Of a stretch of 64,000 bases of DNA, positions 26,733 through 35,610 are shown one piece after another. The DNA comes from Sphingomonas sp. ERG5 (GTDB lineage: Bacteria; Pseudomonadota; Alphaproteobacteria; Sphingomonadales; Sphingomonadaceae). A program made the translations under genes and the position numbers. The notes beneath the pieces are model-generated. The model saw nothing but the letters and a program-made list of their open reading frames with translations. It made no database searches and was not told the DNA's origin. The first letter of the stretch is position 1; every line of letters starts with the position of its first letter. The stretch spans positions 248,001-312,000 of the forward strand of contig NZ_JSXI01000018.1 in assembly GCF_000803065.1 (NCBI RefSeq). Reading direction: 5' to 3'.

Positions 26733-27860
26733 TTAGCCCTGTTTGACCCCATTTTCGTCGAATCGCGCGGTCGGCGGCACCGCGACCGGCGGAGCGCTGC
26801 CCCCGGCGGCGACGTTGACGCCGAACACAAAGGCCAGGATCGTCGCAATCGCGAGATACAGGTCGTCGCGGACCTCCTGTCCCTCCCGGCTGGTATAATA
26901 AACGGCGCGGGCGACCGCGGGATATTCGAGCACTGGCACCTTGTTCTCGGCGGCAATTTCGCGGATCGCCAGCGCCAGCGCGCCGCGCCCCTTGGCGACC
27001 ACCACCGGCACCTGGTCATTCTCGCGGTCGTAGCGCAGCGCGACCGCGAAATGCGTCGGGTTGGTCAGCACGACATGCGCCTCGGCCACGGCCTTGCGCG
27101 TGCCACGGCGCATCATTTCGCGCTGGCGCTGGCGGATCGCGCCCTTGGCTTCGGGCGACCCTTCGGCTTCCTTATGCTCGTCCTTCACCGCCTGCTTGGT
27201 CATGCGCAATTTGTTGAGCAGCCGGATCAGCTGGATCGGTACGTCGATCCCGGCGATGATCAGCAATCCTGCCGCCATCGCGAAGAGAATGCCCATCAGC
27301 GTGCCGCCAAGCGTGCTGGTCGCCGCCTCGATATCGGACGAGACCAACCCGATCATCATCTTCGACGACGACCACAGCATATAGCTGCCGATCGAGCCGA
27401 GCAGGAGGATCTTGAGCAGCGACTTGCCGAGTTCGATCCAGCCCTGCGGACCGAAGATGCGCTTCAGCCCCGATGCCGGATTGATCCGACCGGCCTTGGG
27501 GGCGAGCAGCTTGCCGTTGAAGTTGAGCGAGCCGAGCCCGAGCTGGCTGAGGATCGCCGCGCCGAGCGTGATGACGAACAGCGAGATCAAGGACGGTGCG
27601 AGCTTCCAGCCCGACGCCATGATCGGGCGGAACGGTTCGAAATCGTCGACATCACCGCGGCCGAACTGAAAGCTGGAGGTCATCACTGCCTTGCATGCGG
27701 CGACCAGTGAGGGACCGAACAGCGAAAGCCAGGCGCAGCCGGCCATCACCACCAGGGCGGTGGCGAATTCGCGCGAACGAAGAATGTCGCCCTGTTCGGC
27801 CGCATCGCGTTTGCGCTTCGCGGTTGGTGCTTCTGTCTTGTCGCCGAATTCCTCAGCCAT
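26733..27860 (-). CDS. flhB: flagellar export switch protein FlhB
   Basis: FlhB is part of the export gate and switches substrate class when it cleaves itself. The 375-residue protein has the soluble N-terminus (FGDKTEAPTAKRKRDAAEQGDILRS), four transmembrane helices and the cytoplasmic domain with the autocleavage site NPTH. The ATG at 27860 overlaps the fliR stop region, so fliR and flhB are translationally close. The C-terminal tail ends with an extra proline-rich segment. Confidence 0.95.
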   Translation of the reverse strand: MAEEFGDKTEAPTAKRKRDAAEQGDILRSREFATALVVMAGCAWLSLFGPSLVAACKAVMTSSFQFGRGDVDDFEPFRPIMASGWKLAPSLISLFVITLGAAILSQLGLGSLNFNGKLLAPKAGRINPASGLKRIFGPQGWIELGKSLLKILLLGSIGSYMLWSSSKMMIGLVSSDIEAATSTLGGTLMGILFAMAAGLLIIAGIDVPIQLIRLLNKLRMTKQAVKDEHKEAEGSPEAKGAIRQRQREMMRRGTRKAVAEAHVVLTNPTHFAVALRYDRENDQVPVVVAKGRGALALAIREIAAENKVPVLEYPAVARAVYYTSREGQEVRDDLYLAIATILAFVFGVNVAAGGSAPPVAVPPTARFDENGVKQG

Positions 27861-28639
27861 CAGCCGAGCACCAGGTTCTGCGTCGCGGCAAGGGCCTCGC
27901 GGATGATGACGAGCATGTAATCGCCCATCGCCGGAAAGGCCATGGCGAGCGCAATGACGCCGACCGCGAGGCTGGCGGGCAGGCCGACCGCGAACAGGTT
28001 GAGCGCGGGCGCGGAGCGCGACAGCATGCCGACGACCAGGTTGAGGCACAGCAGCAGGAAGCCGACCGGCAGCGCGAGCAGCAGCCCGGCCAGGAACGTA
28101 TAGCCGCCGAAAAAGGCAATGCCCTTCAATTGCTCGGCGCCCATCCACGCTGCGCCGACCGGCATCACGTCATAGCTTTTGACGATCATCTCGACCAGCA
28201 CGAGGTGCCCGTTGACCGATAGGAACAGCAGGGTGAGCATGATCGAGAAGAACTGGCCGAGTGCGGGGCTCGACCGGCCGTTCTGCGGATCGATCGCATT
28301 GGCGAAACCGATGCCCATTGAAATGCCGATCACTTCGCTCGCCAGCATTGGTGCTGCAAAGGCGATCTGCAGCACGAAGCCCATTGCCAGCCCGACCAGG
28401 GCCTCGGCGGCGATGGCGAGTATGGTGGCGGCGGAAAAAACCTGGGCGGGGGGCACCACCTGATGCGTGCCAAGGACGAGGAAGCCGATCGCTGCCGACA
28501 AGGTCACTCGGACCATCACCGGCACCGACACCGCGCCGAACACCGGTGCAGCGATGAACGCTGCACCGATCCGCACCATGACGAAGACCAGAGCCCAGAG
28601 CTGTGGCTCGATCGAGAGGCCGAAACCCAAGACGCTCAT
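27860..28639 (-). CDS. fliR: flagellar export gate protein FliR
   Basis: FliR joins FliP and FliQ in the export channel of the flagellar type III machine. The 259-residue protein has about six hydrophobic helices; family segments include MVRIGAAFIAAPVFG and a conserved FANAIDPQNG loop. The ATG at 28639 lies 13 bases after the fliQ stop and is preferred to longer in-frame extensions into fliQ. Confidence 0.93.
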   Translation of the reverse strand: MSVLGFGLSIEPQLWALVFVMVRIGAAFIAAPVFGAVSVPVMVRVTLSAAIGFLVLGTHQVVPPAQVFSAATILAIAAEALVGLAMGFVLQIAFAAPMLASEVIGISMGIGFANAIDPQNGRSSPALGQFFSIMLTLLFLSVNGHLVLVEMIVKSYDVMPVGAAWMGAEQLKGIAFFGGYTFLAGLLLALPVGFLLLCLNLVVGMLSRSAPALNLFAVGLPASLAVGVIALAMAFPAMGDYMLVIIREALAATQNLVLG

Positions 28640-28652
28640 CTGTCCAGCACGC

Positions 28653-28922
28653 TCATCGTACGAGGTCGGGAATTCGCTCGAAGATGCTGATGGTGAAATC
28701 ACTCAGCAGTCCGAGGATCAGGCTGCCGAACACCAGGATCGAGATCGCGACGACGATCAGCTTGGGGACGAACGACAAGGTCTGTTCGTTGATAGACGTC
28801 GCCGCCTGGATCATGCCAAGGATCAGACCCGCGAGCAGCGCCGGGATCAGGATCGGTGCGGCGGCGAGCGCCAGCACCCACATCGTCTCGTTCGCGACGG
28901 TGAGGAAATATTGCGCGTCCAC
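28653..28922 (-). CDS. fliQ: flagellar export gate protein FliQ
   Basis: FliQ is a small two-helix component of the FliPQR export gate. The 89-residue protein carries the family motif LILGMIQAATSINEQTLSFVPKL between its two helices. Its neighbours are fliP upstream and fliR downstream on the same strand. Confidence 0.95.
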   Translation of the reverse strand: MDAQYFLTVANETMWVLALAAAPILIPALLAGLILGMIQAATSINEQTLSFVPKLIVVAISILVFGSLILGLLSDFTISIFERIPDLVR

Positions 28923-28929
28923 AGCCCCG

Positions 28930-29811
28930 CTAACTCACGAAACTGTTGGCGAGCGATCCCATCGTCAACGCCCATCCATCGACGAGCACGAACAGCAGCA
29001 ATTTGAACGGCAGCGAGATGATCGTCGGCGACAGCATCATCATGCCGAGCGACATAAGCACGGTCGCCACGACCAGGTCGATGACGATGAACGGCAGAAA
29101 GATCAGGAAGCCGATCTGGAATGCGGTCTTCAACTCGCTGGTCACGAACGACGGCAGCAGGACCGAGAAGGGAATATCGGCCGGCTTGGCATAGGGACCG
29201 GTCTTGGCGATGCCGGAGAACATGGTGATGTCCTTGACCCGGGTCTGCTTGACCATGAAGTCGTGCAGCGGGACGCCGGCGGTCTTGATCATCTCGGTCG
29301 CGCCGATCTTGCCCTCCGAATAGGGCTGGATCGCGGTGGTGTTCATGGTGTTGATCACCGGTGCCATGATGAAAAAGCTGAGGAACAGCGACAGGCCGAT
29401 CAGCACCTGGTTGGGCGGGGTCTGCTGCAAACCAAGCGCCTGGCGCAGGATCGCCAATACGATGATGATCCGCGTGAAGCTGGTCATCATCAGCAGGATG
29501 CCGGGTAGGATCGACAGCAGCCCCATGATGATGAGGACTTGCAGCGACAGCGCCATCGGCGCGTCGCCGCCGCCGAGATCGCCCAGTGCGCGGTCGATCG
29601 CGTCTCCGGCGCCAGGGGCTGCCGGCGGGGTCACCGCAGGCGCAACCTGGGCGAATGCCGGGTGCGCGATAAGCAATGCGAAGATGATGCCGAGGACGAC
29701 CAGCAGGATCTTGCCACCCGCGCCCATGCCTGCATCCATGCGTTTGGGCTGCGCGCCGCGGAACAGCGTCGGGCCGTCCTGACGGACGCGGCGGATCACG
29801 GGGCCGCTCAT
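28930..29811 (-). CDS. fliP: flagellar export gate protein FliP
   Basis: FliP forms the core of the flagellar protein-export channel. The 293-residue protein shows the family motifs LLSILPGILLMMTSFTRIIIVLAILRQALG and FIVIDLVVATVLMSLGMMMLSP. A hydrophobic segment at about residues 34-54 ends in AHPAFAQ, consistent with the cleaved signal known for FliP. About 30 residues precede it, which is longer than usual, so an internal start such as the ATG before DAGMG is possible. The listed ATG overlaps the fliO stop. Confidence 0.93.
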   Translation of the reverse strand: MSGPVIRRVRQDGPTLFRGAQPKRMDAGMGAGGKILLVVLGIIFALLIAHPAFAQVAPAVTPPAAPGAGDAIDRALGDLGGGDAPMALSLQVLIIMGLLSILPGILLMMTSFTRIIIVLAILRQALGLQQTPPNQVLIGLSLFLSFFIMAPVINTMNTTAIQPYSEGKIGATEMIKTAGVPLHDFMVKQTRVKDITMFSGIAKTGPYAKPADIPFSVLLPSFVTSELKTAFQIGFLIFLPFIVIDLVVATVLMSLGMMMLSPTIISLPFKLLLFVLVDGWALTMGSLANSFVS

Positions 29812-30065
29812 TTCGGTTCGATCTTGTCGATCAGGTTGACGCCGCCCCGGCCGACCGAGACGAGCAGCTTGCGCCCCTCGAACTCGAGCACCGCCATGCG
29901 CAGGCCGGGGGAGATCATCATCGTCTCCTGCACCTTGAGCATCCGGTTGGCGGGCTGGCCCGGCATGCGCGACTCAAGCTTGCGCCACAGATAGAGGCAA
30001 CCGATCATCAGGCCGCAGACGAGCGGCAGCAGCACGACGAGTTTCAGGATATAGGACCACATCAT
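29808..30065 (-). CDS. fliO: flagellar protein FliO
   Basis: FliO helps FliP assemble into the export gate. The 85-residue protein has one N-terminal transmembrane helix (YILKLVVLLPLVCGLMIGCLYLW) and a short cytoplasmic domain with the family pattern VQETMMISPGLRMAVLEFEGRKLLVSVG. It overlaps fliP by four bases and starts six bases after fliN. Confidence 0.85.
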   Translation of the reverse strand: MMWSYILKLVVLLPLVCGLMIGCLYLWRKLESRMPGQPANRMLKVQETMMISPGLRMAVLEFEGRKLLVSVGRGGVNLIDKIEPK

Positions 30066-30071
30066 GACCGG

Positions 30072-30362
30072 TCAGGCCCGCTTCTCGGGGGACACCAGTT
30101 CGGTCATGCGCACGCCGAAGCGGTCACCGACCGTGACCACTTCACCGCGGCCGATCAGCGTGCCGTTGACGAACACGTCGAGCAGCTCATTGGCTTGGCG
30201 GTCGAGCTCGATCACGCTCGATTCGCCGAGCGCGAGCAGCTCGCGCAAGGTCAGCTGAGTCGAACCGATCTCAACGGTCAGCTTGACGTCGACATCCTGC
30301 AGCAGCCGGAAATTGGCAGCGAGCGAGGCGTCGACCGGAACTCCACCGGTCATGTCGTTCAT
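30072..30362 (-). CDS. fliN: flagellar motor switch protein FliN
   Basis: FliN forms the lower C ring, binding FliM and FliH. The 96-residue protein is almost only the SpoA domain (LQDVDVKLTVEIGSTQLTLRELLALGESSVIELDRQANELLDVFVNGTLIGRGEVV), with a very short N-terminal arm. Its ATG overlaps the fliM stop (ATGA). Confidence 0.95.
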   Translation of the reverse strand: MNDMTGGVPVDASLAANFRLLQDVDVKLTVEIGSTQLTLRELLALGESSVIELDRQANELLDVFVNGTLIGRGEVVTVGDRFGVRMTELVSPEKRA

Positions 30363-31309
30363 TGGAAATCCTCGAGTTCACGGGTGATCGAATTGAGTTT
30401 GATCGCGGCCTTGCCGTTCGACGTGCCGACGGTGCCGAAGCCGAGCCGGTCGCCGCCGACCATCACCGGCACTTCCGCGCCGAAGCTGATCGGGATGACG
30501 TCGCCGGGCTTCAAATCCATCAGCAGGTTGAGCGAGACCATCGGCTCGGCCAGGACCGAGCGGACCGGAAATTTCACGCCCATCACCGCACGCGTCAGGC
30601 CAGTGCGCCAGGCCGGGTCGGGTGCGGCGGTCTTGGCGTGCACCTTGCCGGTCAATGACGGCGTATGCGGCTTCAGCGTCGCGACCGGATAGACCAGGTC
30701 GAGGAACACCGGCTTGGCATTGCCCGACCCGATGCCGAAGCGGGTCACGACGACGGGATCGTCGCTTTCCAGCCCCTGAATCAGCGCCGGGTTCGCCTCG
30801 ACATGCGCCGGAACGAAATCGATCCGCGTAAGCGGTTCCCAGGCAGTCTTGAGCGGGGTGGCGAGCATCGTGCCGAGCCGCCCGATCATCGCCTCGGCGG
30901 CGGGCGTGAATTCGGCTGGCAGGTCGTACACCGCGCCGGTGCCGCCGAAGAACAGGTCGAGCAATTCCATCACGAAGCGCCCATCGAGCACCGCGAGCAT
31001 GTTGCCGGTGGCGGGCGCTCCGGCGGGCACCATGGCGAGCGGCAGCCAGGCCGTCAGCCCGTCCGGACGCTCGGCGCGGTAATCGGCGAAGCGCTGCACC
31101 ACCAAAGGTTCGGCGAAGACACGCACTTCACGACGCAGCAGCGGCTCGAACACGCCGCGCAGCGACCGCGCGAGGCGCGCGGACAGATGCTGCAGTGTGT
31201 GCAGGTCGCCGAACGGGTTGATGTTCGCGACCCCGAGCGTGGCGTGATCCGCCTGCTGCCGGGGTCGTTCCCGCCGATCCGTCGCGTTTGGTGAAGTGTC
31301 GTTAACCAT
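30359..31309 (-). CDS. fliM: flagellar motor switch protein FliM, lacking the N-terminal CheY-binding peptide
   Basis: FliM forms the middle of the C ring and normally binds CheY-P through an N-terminal LSQxEIDALL-type peptide. The 316-residue protein has the CheC-like middle domain (LAVLDGRFVMELLDLFFGGTG) and the C-terminal SpoA domain (LMDLKPGDVIPISFGAEVPVMVGGDRLGFG). Its N-terminus is MVNDTSPNATDRRERPRQQ, with no EIDALL motif, and only six bases separate the start from the fliL stop, so the motif has not been missed by a wrong start. Confidence 0.9.
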   Translation of the reverse strand: MVNDTSPNATDRRERPRQQADHATLGVANINPFGDLHTLQHLSARLARSLRGVFEPLLRREVRVFAEPLVVQRFADYRAERPDGLTAWLPLAMVPAGAPATGNMLAVLDGRFVMELLDLFFGGTGAVYDLPAEFTPAAEAMIGRLGTMLATPLKTAWEPLTRIDFVPAHVEANPALIQGLESDDPVVVTRFGIGSGNAKPVFLDLVYPVATLKPHTPSLTGKVHAKTAAPDPAWRTGLTRAVMGVKFPVRSVLAEPMVSLNLLMDLKPGDVIPISFGAEVPVMVGGDRLGFGTVGTSNGKAAIKLNSITRELEDFQ

Positions 31310-31315
31310 CGCCGT

Positions 31316-31924
31316 TCACTGAACAACAAAATTGGTAAAGTAGACGTTACCAACGCCGCCAAAACCTTCTTTTTCCTTAAGCGTGTCGTTGATCGCCTTG
31401 GCCAATTTGCGCTGCAACAGGGTCTTGCCCTCGACCGTGAAGACCTGATCCTCCGACGTATCGCCGAGCGTCATCAGGATCGCGGAGCGCACTGCGATCT
31501 CGTTGGTTTTCAGATTGTCGATGACCGTATCGTCATAGGGCGTCGAGATGGCGATGCCGACCTGGACGAAATGGACGCTGTCCTGGAGGTTGGAGGTAAA
31601 CTCCTTCTCCATCGCATAATAATTGGACGCGAACTTGTCGCCGCCCGACCCCTTGGGAGGTGTCTTGCCATGGCTTGCGCCGCCTTCACCACCCTCGCCG
31701 GCGGCTCCGCCGCCACGTTTCTGCTCGCTCTTTGGGACCAGTCGCGGGCCGCTTGCCTCGCTTTCGACATGTGCAGCGCCGCCGAACAGGCCCGAGCCCG
31801 AGGCATAAAGCCCCGCACCAACACCGCCGCCGACCAGCACGAGCAGACCGAAGCCGAGCATCAACTTCTTCATCAATCCGCCCTTTTTCTTGGGCGCTTT
31901 CTCATCTTCTACCGGGTCGCTCAT
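31316..31924 (-). CDS. fliL: flagellar basal body-associated protein FliL
   Basis: FliL is a single-pass membrane protein that surrounds or supports stators. The 202-residue protein has a lysine-rich cytoplasmic start, a helix at about residues 21-45 (LMLGFGLLVLVGGGVGAGLYA), a glycine-rich linker and a C-terminal SPFH-like periplasmic domain (YYAMEKEFTSNLQDSVHFVQVGIAIST, EIAVRSAILMTLGDTS). Confidence 0.9.
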   Translation of the reverse strand: MSDPVEDEKAPKKKGGLMKKLMLGFGLLVLVGGGVGAGLYASGSGLFGGAAHVESEASGPRLVPKSEQKRGGGAAGEGGEGGASHGKTPPKGSGGDKFASNYYAMEKEFTSNLQDSVHFVQVGIAISTPYDDTVIDNLKTNEIAVRSAILMTLGDTSEDQVFTVEGKTLLQRKLAKAINDTLKEKEGFGGVGNVYFTNFVVQ

Positions 31925-31941
31925 TTTCCTGTTCCTTCAGC

Positions 31942-33096
31942 TCAAGCGATGCGTTGATCGGTGTTGGTTTCGGTATCGACAGCCGGTCTGATACGTGCCG
32001 GGGCGGCCGCCAGAACCGGCGCGGGCTGATGCGGCTGGCGCCCGGTGCCGTTGCCACCGCTGTCGACGCTCGACTGGGCGATGCGCACGCCGCGTGCCTC
32101 GGCCAGTTCGGCCAGGCGCGGTTGCGCGTCGTTCAGCAGCGTGCGGGTCGCGGCGTTTTCGGCGGCGAAATGGACGTGCAGCGTGTCGCCATGCTTGCGC
32201 ACCGCGACATCCACCGCGCCAAGCGCATCGGGAACCAGCCGGATGCGCGTGTCGCGCGAATCGGCATCGTCGCGCAGGATTTCGATGCGATCGATCATTG
32301 CCTGCAGCCCGGTATCCTGGCGCAAGTCGAGCGGTGCGCGCTGGGCATCGGCGGTCGCCTGGACGATCGGGCGATGGGCCTCGGCGATGGCAGTGAGGGT
32401 GGACGCCAGCGCGGTCGCCGTCATCGGGCGATCATCCTCGGTCGCGCCGCGCTGGCCATGGCCGGCGGCTGCAAGGATTGCGGCGGCAAAAGCCTGGCCG
32501 GCCGGTTGGGCCGTGGAGACGGGAGGCGGAGAGACTGGCGTTCCAGCCGTCAGGACCGGCGCATCGCGGCGCGTCACCGCGTCATCGGCATTCACCGGTT
32601 GTGTCGGTATGGGCTTGGCTTCGACCGGTATCAGTGCCGATACGTCGATCACAGGCTTGCCGGGGATCGTTGCCGCGCTTCCGGCGCCGTGCGCTCCAGT
32701 CTGGGGTGAAGCGGCTTCCGTCAGCGCCGGGTCGACCGTGAGTAATGGGGTCGGTACAAGACCGGGAAGTGCCGCATTGATTGCCAGCTTGGGTGCTGCG
32801 CCGGGGAGTGGAGCCGTCTGCACCGCAGGCAATGGCTGGGGCAACGCGACCGGCAGCCAGATCAGCGTCGGATCGATCTCGGTGTCGGCATCGTCAGGCA
32901 AGGCTTCGCCGCCGGCGGCAAGATTCTGCCGCTTTGCGGGAAAGGCCGGCAATGCCGGATCGTCGGGTGGCGCGGGGTCTCCCGCCTTCAGATAATCGGC
33001 AAGCGCGGTCGCGAAAATCGCCGGATCGCCGCCGGAATTGGCGTGATTCGGCACCTTTTCGGGCAGTTTTGCCAGCGCTGTAGAAAACTCGATCAT
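31942..33096 (-). CDS. fliK: flagellar hook-length control protein FliK
   Basis: FliK measures the hook and triggers the FlhB switch. The 384-residue protein has a long proline/alanine-rich ruler (about 1-270) and a C-terminal Flg_hook domain (TRIRLVPDALGAVDVAVRKHGDTLHVHFAAENAATRTLLNDAQPRLAELAEARGV) that contacts FlhB. Identification rests on this domain and on the position between fliJ and fliL. Confidence 0.88.
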   Translation of the reverse strand: MIEFSTALAKLPEKVPNHANSGGDPAIFATALADYLKAGDPAPPDDPALPAFPAKRQNLAAGGEALPDDADTEIDPTLIWLPVALPQPLPAVQTAPLPGAAPKLAINAALPGLVPTPLLTVDPALTEAASPQTGAHGAGSAATIPGKPVIDVSALIPVEAKPIPTQPVNADDAVTRRDAPVLTAGTPVSPPPVSTAQPAGQAFAAAILAAAGHGQRGATEDDRPMTATALASTLTAIAEAHRPIVQATADAQRAPLDLRQDTGLQAMIDRIEILRDDADSRDTRIRLVPDALGAVDVAVRKHGDTLHVHFAAENAATRTLLNDAQPRLAELAEARGVRIAQSSVDSGGNGTGRQPHQPAPVLAAAPARIRPAVDTETNTDQRIA

Positions 33097-33133
33097 TCAT
33101 GTATCCCGGTCGGCGACATCCGCCACCGGGCGA

Positions 33134-33553
33134 TCAGCAAGGATCGTGCCGGATTTTCCTGACCGAAGGCGCGCTTTCCATCGCGCGGATCGCCTTGATC
33201 GCGGCATCGGCATCGGCGCGGGCGAGCAGTTTCTCGATCGCGCTCTGGTCGCGTTTCGCTTCGCGCGAGGCCATGGCGGCGCGTTCGACGCCGCGTTCGG
33301 CAACGCGCAGGCGCTGTTCGGCGGCCTCGGCCGATTGCTGCAGCCGATCGCGAAAATGCGCCGCCGCGATCATTGAGAAAGCGTGGCCGCCGCTCGCCGA
33401 TGGCGCGATGTCCTCGGCGAGCTGCGCGATGCGGTTACGCAGCGTCACTTCGCTCGCGACGCGTTCGTTGGCGCGCGCTTCCTCGGCGCGCACCAGGCCG
33501 AGCTGAAGCGTGCGGACGCGCAGGATGCGGTCGAGCTTGCGCGCCTCAGCCAT
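33134..33553 (-). CDS. fliJ: flagellar export protein FliJ
   Basis: FliJ is a small coiled-coil protein that links the FliI ATPase to the export gate, similar to the gamma subunit of ATP synthase. The 139-residue sequence is almost wholly helical with heptad repeats (RVRTLQLGLVRAEEARANERVASEV, and RDRLQQSAEAAEQRLRVAERG). It overlaps the end of fliI by eight bases. Its identity is supported mainly by position and coiled-coil shape. Confidence 0.8.
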   Translation of the reverse strand: MAEARKLDRILRVRTLQLGLVRAEEARANERVASEVTLRNRIAQLAEDIAPSASGGHAFSMIAAAHFRDRLQQSAEAAEQRLRVAERGVERAAMASREAKRDQSAIEKLLARADADAAIKAIRAMESAPSVRKIRHDPC

Positions 33554-34874
33554 CGCCGAACACGCCGATCAATTCCTCGGTCGCATCGCTGAGCGATACG
33601 GTCTCGTCCGGATCCTGCCGGATATATTCCATCACCGCCGGATGGCAGGCGATCGCCGCGTCGATCGCCGGGTCGGCGCCTGAGCGATAAGCGCCCATCA
33701 GCACCAGGTCGCGATTCTCTTCATAGGTAGCGAGATGCCGCCGCAGCACGCGCGCCGCCATGGCGTGCGGCCTGCCGACGATATCGGTCATCACCCGGCT
33801 GACCGAGGGGCCGAGATCGATCGCGGGATAGACGCCGCGCTCGGCCAGTTGCCGCGACAGAACGATGTGTCCGTCGAGGATCGAGCGCGCCGAATCGACC
33901 ACCGGGTCGTTGCCGTCATCGCCATCCGCCAGCACGGTATAGATGGCGGTGATCGACCCGCCACTTGATACGCAGGTACCAGCGCGTTCGATCAGATTGG
34001 GCAGCATCGCGATCGCGCTGGGCGGATAGCCGCGCGCGCTGGCCGGTTCGCCCAGCGCCAGGCCGATTTCGCGCCCGGCATGCGCGACACGAGTCAGGCT
34101 ATCCATGATCAGCAGTACTTTTTTGCCTTCGGCGCGGAAGGCTTCGGCAATGGCATGAGTGCGCAGCGCGCCGCGAATGCGCAGCACGGGGGAATGATTG
34201 GCGGGGACAGCGACCACGACCGAACGGGCCCGCGCTTCTCCGGCGATCTTGGTCTCAAGAAAGTCGGACACTTCACGGCTGCGTTCGCCGATCAGGCCGA
34301 TGACGATGACATCGGCTTGCGCCGCGCGCACGATCATGCCGAGCAGCACCGATTTGCCGACGCCGGAACCGGCCATGATGCCGATGCGCTGGCCCTGGCC
34401 GATGGTGAGGAGACCGTTGATCGCACGCACGCCGACATCCATCGGTTGCAGCACGCGGCCACGGTCGAGCGGGCTTTGCAGCTTGCCGCCGATCGGCCAG
34501 CGCCCGGCGCCGCGAATCGGACCAAGCCCGTCGATCGGTTTGCCCGCGCCGTCGACGACGCGTCCAAGCAGCGCGGCGCCAACCTCGGCTTCCCCGGGAG
34601 GGCCGATTGGCCGGACCGGCGATTGCGGCAGCAGCGGCGCGGGGCCGCCGAGATTCATCAGCAAGGTGCGGCCGTTGCGGAAACCGATCACCTCGGCCTC
34701 TACCCCGGCACCCTTCGCGCCGACCTGACACACCGTGCCGACCGGCAACTGCAGGCCGACCGCCTCCATCAACAAGCCGTCGAACGAGGCAAGGCGTCCC
34801 GATACCTTGGGCTGCGGCGCGAAGTCCGGAACTCCAAGCGATTCGAGATAGTCGGACGTGAAGCGGTTCAACAT
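33546..34874 (-). CDS. fliI: flagellum-specific ATPase FliI
   Basis: FliI powers delivery of export substrates to the flagellar gate. The 442-residue protein matches F1-beta-like ATPases: Walker A GSGVGKS, the conserved GERSREV, Walker B VLLIMDSLTRVAHAGREIGLALGEP and the ARGYPPS loop. The ATG at 34874 is preferred over longer forms because family N-termini are short and fliH ends at 34885. Confidence 0.95.
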   Translation of the reverse strand: MLNRFTSDYLESLGVPDFAPQPKVSGRLASFDGLLMEAVGLQLPVGTVCQVGAKGAGVEAEVIGFRNGRTLLMNLGGPAPLLPQSPVRPIGPPGEAEVGAALLGRVVDGAGKPIDGLGPIRGAGRWPIGGKLQSPLDRGRVLQPMDVGVRAINGLLTIGQGQRIGIMAGSGVGKSVLLGMIVRAAQADVIVIGLIGERSREVSDFLETKIAGEARARSVVVAVPANHSPVLRIRGALRTHAIAEAFRAEGKKVLLIMDSLTRVAHAGREIGLALGEPASARGYPPSAIAMLPNLIERAGTCVSSGGSITAIYTVLADGDDGNDPVVDSARSILDGHIVLSRQLAERGVYPAIDLGPSVSRVMTDIVGRPHAMAARVLRRHLATYEENRDLVLMGAYRSGADPAIDAAIACHPAVMEYIRQDPDETVSLSDATEELIGVFGDG

Positions 34875-34884
34875 TCGGCCTGTT

Positions 34885-35610
34885 TCATTTGGGCGGCACC
34901 GCAACGCGATCGATCGCGAGCGCGAGCTGTTCCAGCCAGAGTTCCGGACCGTCCTCGACGATGGTCGAGGCGGATTCGAGCACGAAGCTGCCGCGTGCGA
35001 TGGCGAGATCGCCTACCGCGAACACGCTGCGCGGGAGCTTGCCGTCGAGCAAGGCGACATCATCGGGATGGACGCGCAGCAATGCCGATTCGGCGCTGTC
35101 GGCGAGGATCTCGGCGGCGGAGTCGATCCGTCCGGCGAGAATATCGGGCGCGATGCCGACTTCGCCGACAATCTTCGACACAAGGAAGAGCACGGTCTGG
35201 CGCAACTGGCGCGCCATACGCTCGCGGTCGAGCCGGTCATCGGCGCGCAGCGCTTCGCCGAGCTGGGCGAGCAGCGCGCGATCGCGTTCGCTTGCTTCCC
35301 CCGCTTCGGCCAGCGCCGCGGCGATCCCCTCGGCATATCCGGCGGAATGCGCGGTCGCGACCGGATCGACAAAGCCGGACGGCGTGCCGGTGTCGAACGG
35401 GTCCCAGCCCTCGGTCGGGTTGGCCTCGGGATCGGCGGGTTCGAAATGCTTCGGATTGACCTGGGGCGAGAAATGCACCGGGCCCGACGGCTTGGCCCGG
35501 GCGCGCAGGTCGAATGGCGAGAATCCTTCGTCGGGCATCGAGAAAGCCTGGTGCAGTATCTGTGCCGCAGCATTGTGGCGGGCGGAGAAGCCGGGGGCAA
35601 ACTCAGACAT
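34885..35610 (-). CDS. fliH: flagellar assembly protein FliH
   Basis: FliH holds the FliI ATPase and tethers it to the C ring. The 241-residue protein has a proline-rich N-terminal half, then a helical stretch (AAALAEAGEASERDRALLAQLGEAL) and a C-terminal FliH domain (LFLVSKIVGEVGIAPDIL, ALLRVHPDDVALLDGKLP). It overlaps the end of fliG by eight bases. Confidence 0.9.
   Translation of the reverse strand: MSEFAPGFSARHNAAAQILHQAFSMPDEGFSPFDLRARAKPSGPVHFSPQVNPKHFEPADPEANPTEGWDPFDTGTPSGFVDPVATAHSAGYAEGIAAALAEAGEASERDRALLAQLGEALRADDRLDRERMARQLRQTVLFLVSKIVGEVGIAPDILAGRIDSAAEILADSAESALLRVHPDDVALLDGKLPRSVFAVGDLAIARGSFVLESASTIVEDGPELWLEQLALAIDRVAVPPK

Noticed and set aside
30359..31360. Wrong start codon as the reason for the short FliM N-terminus
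   Set aside because: The fliL stop lies six bases upstream of the fliM start and no extended frame carries an EIDALL motif.
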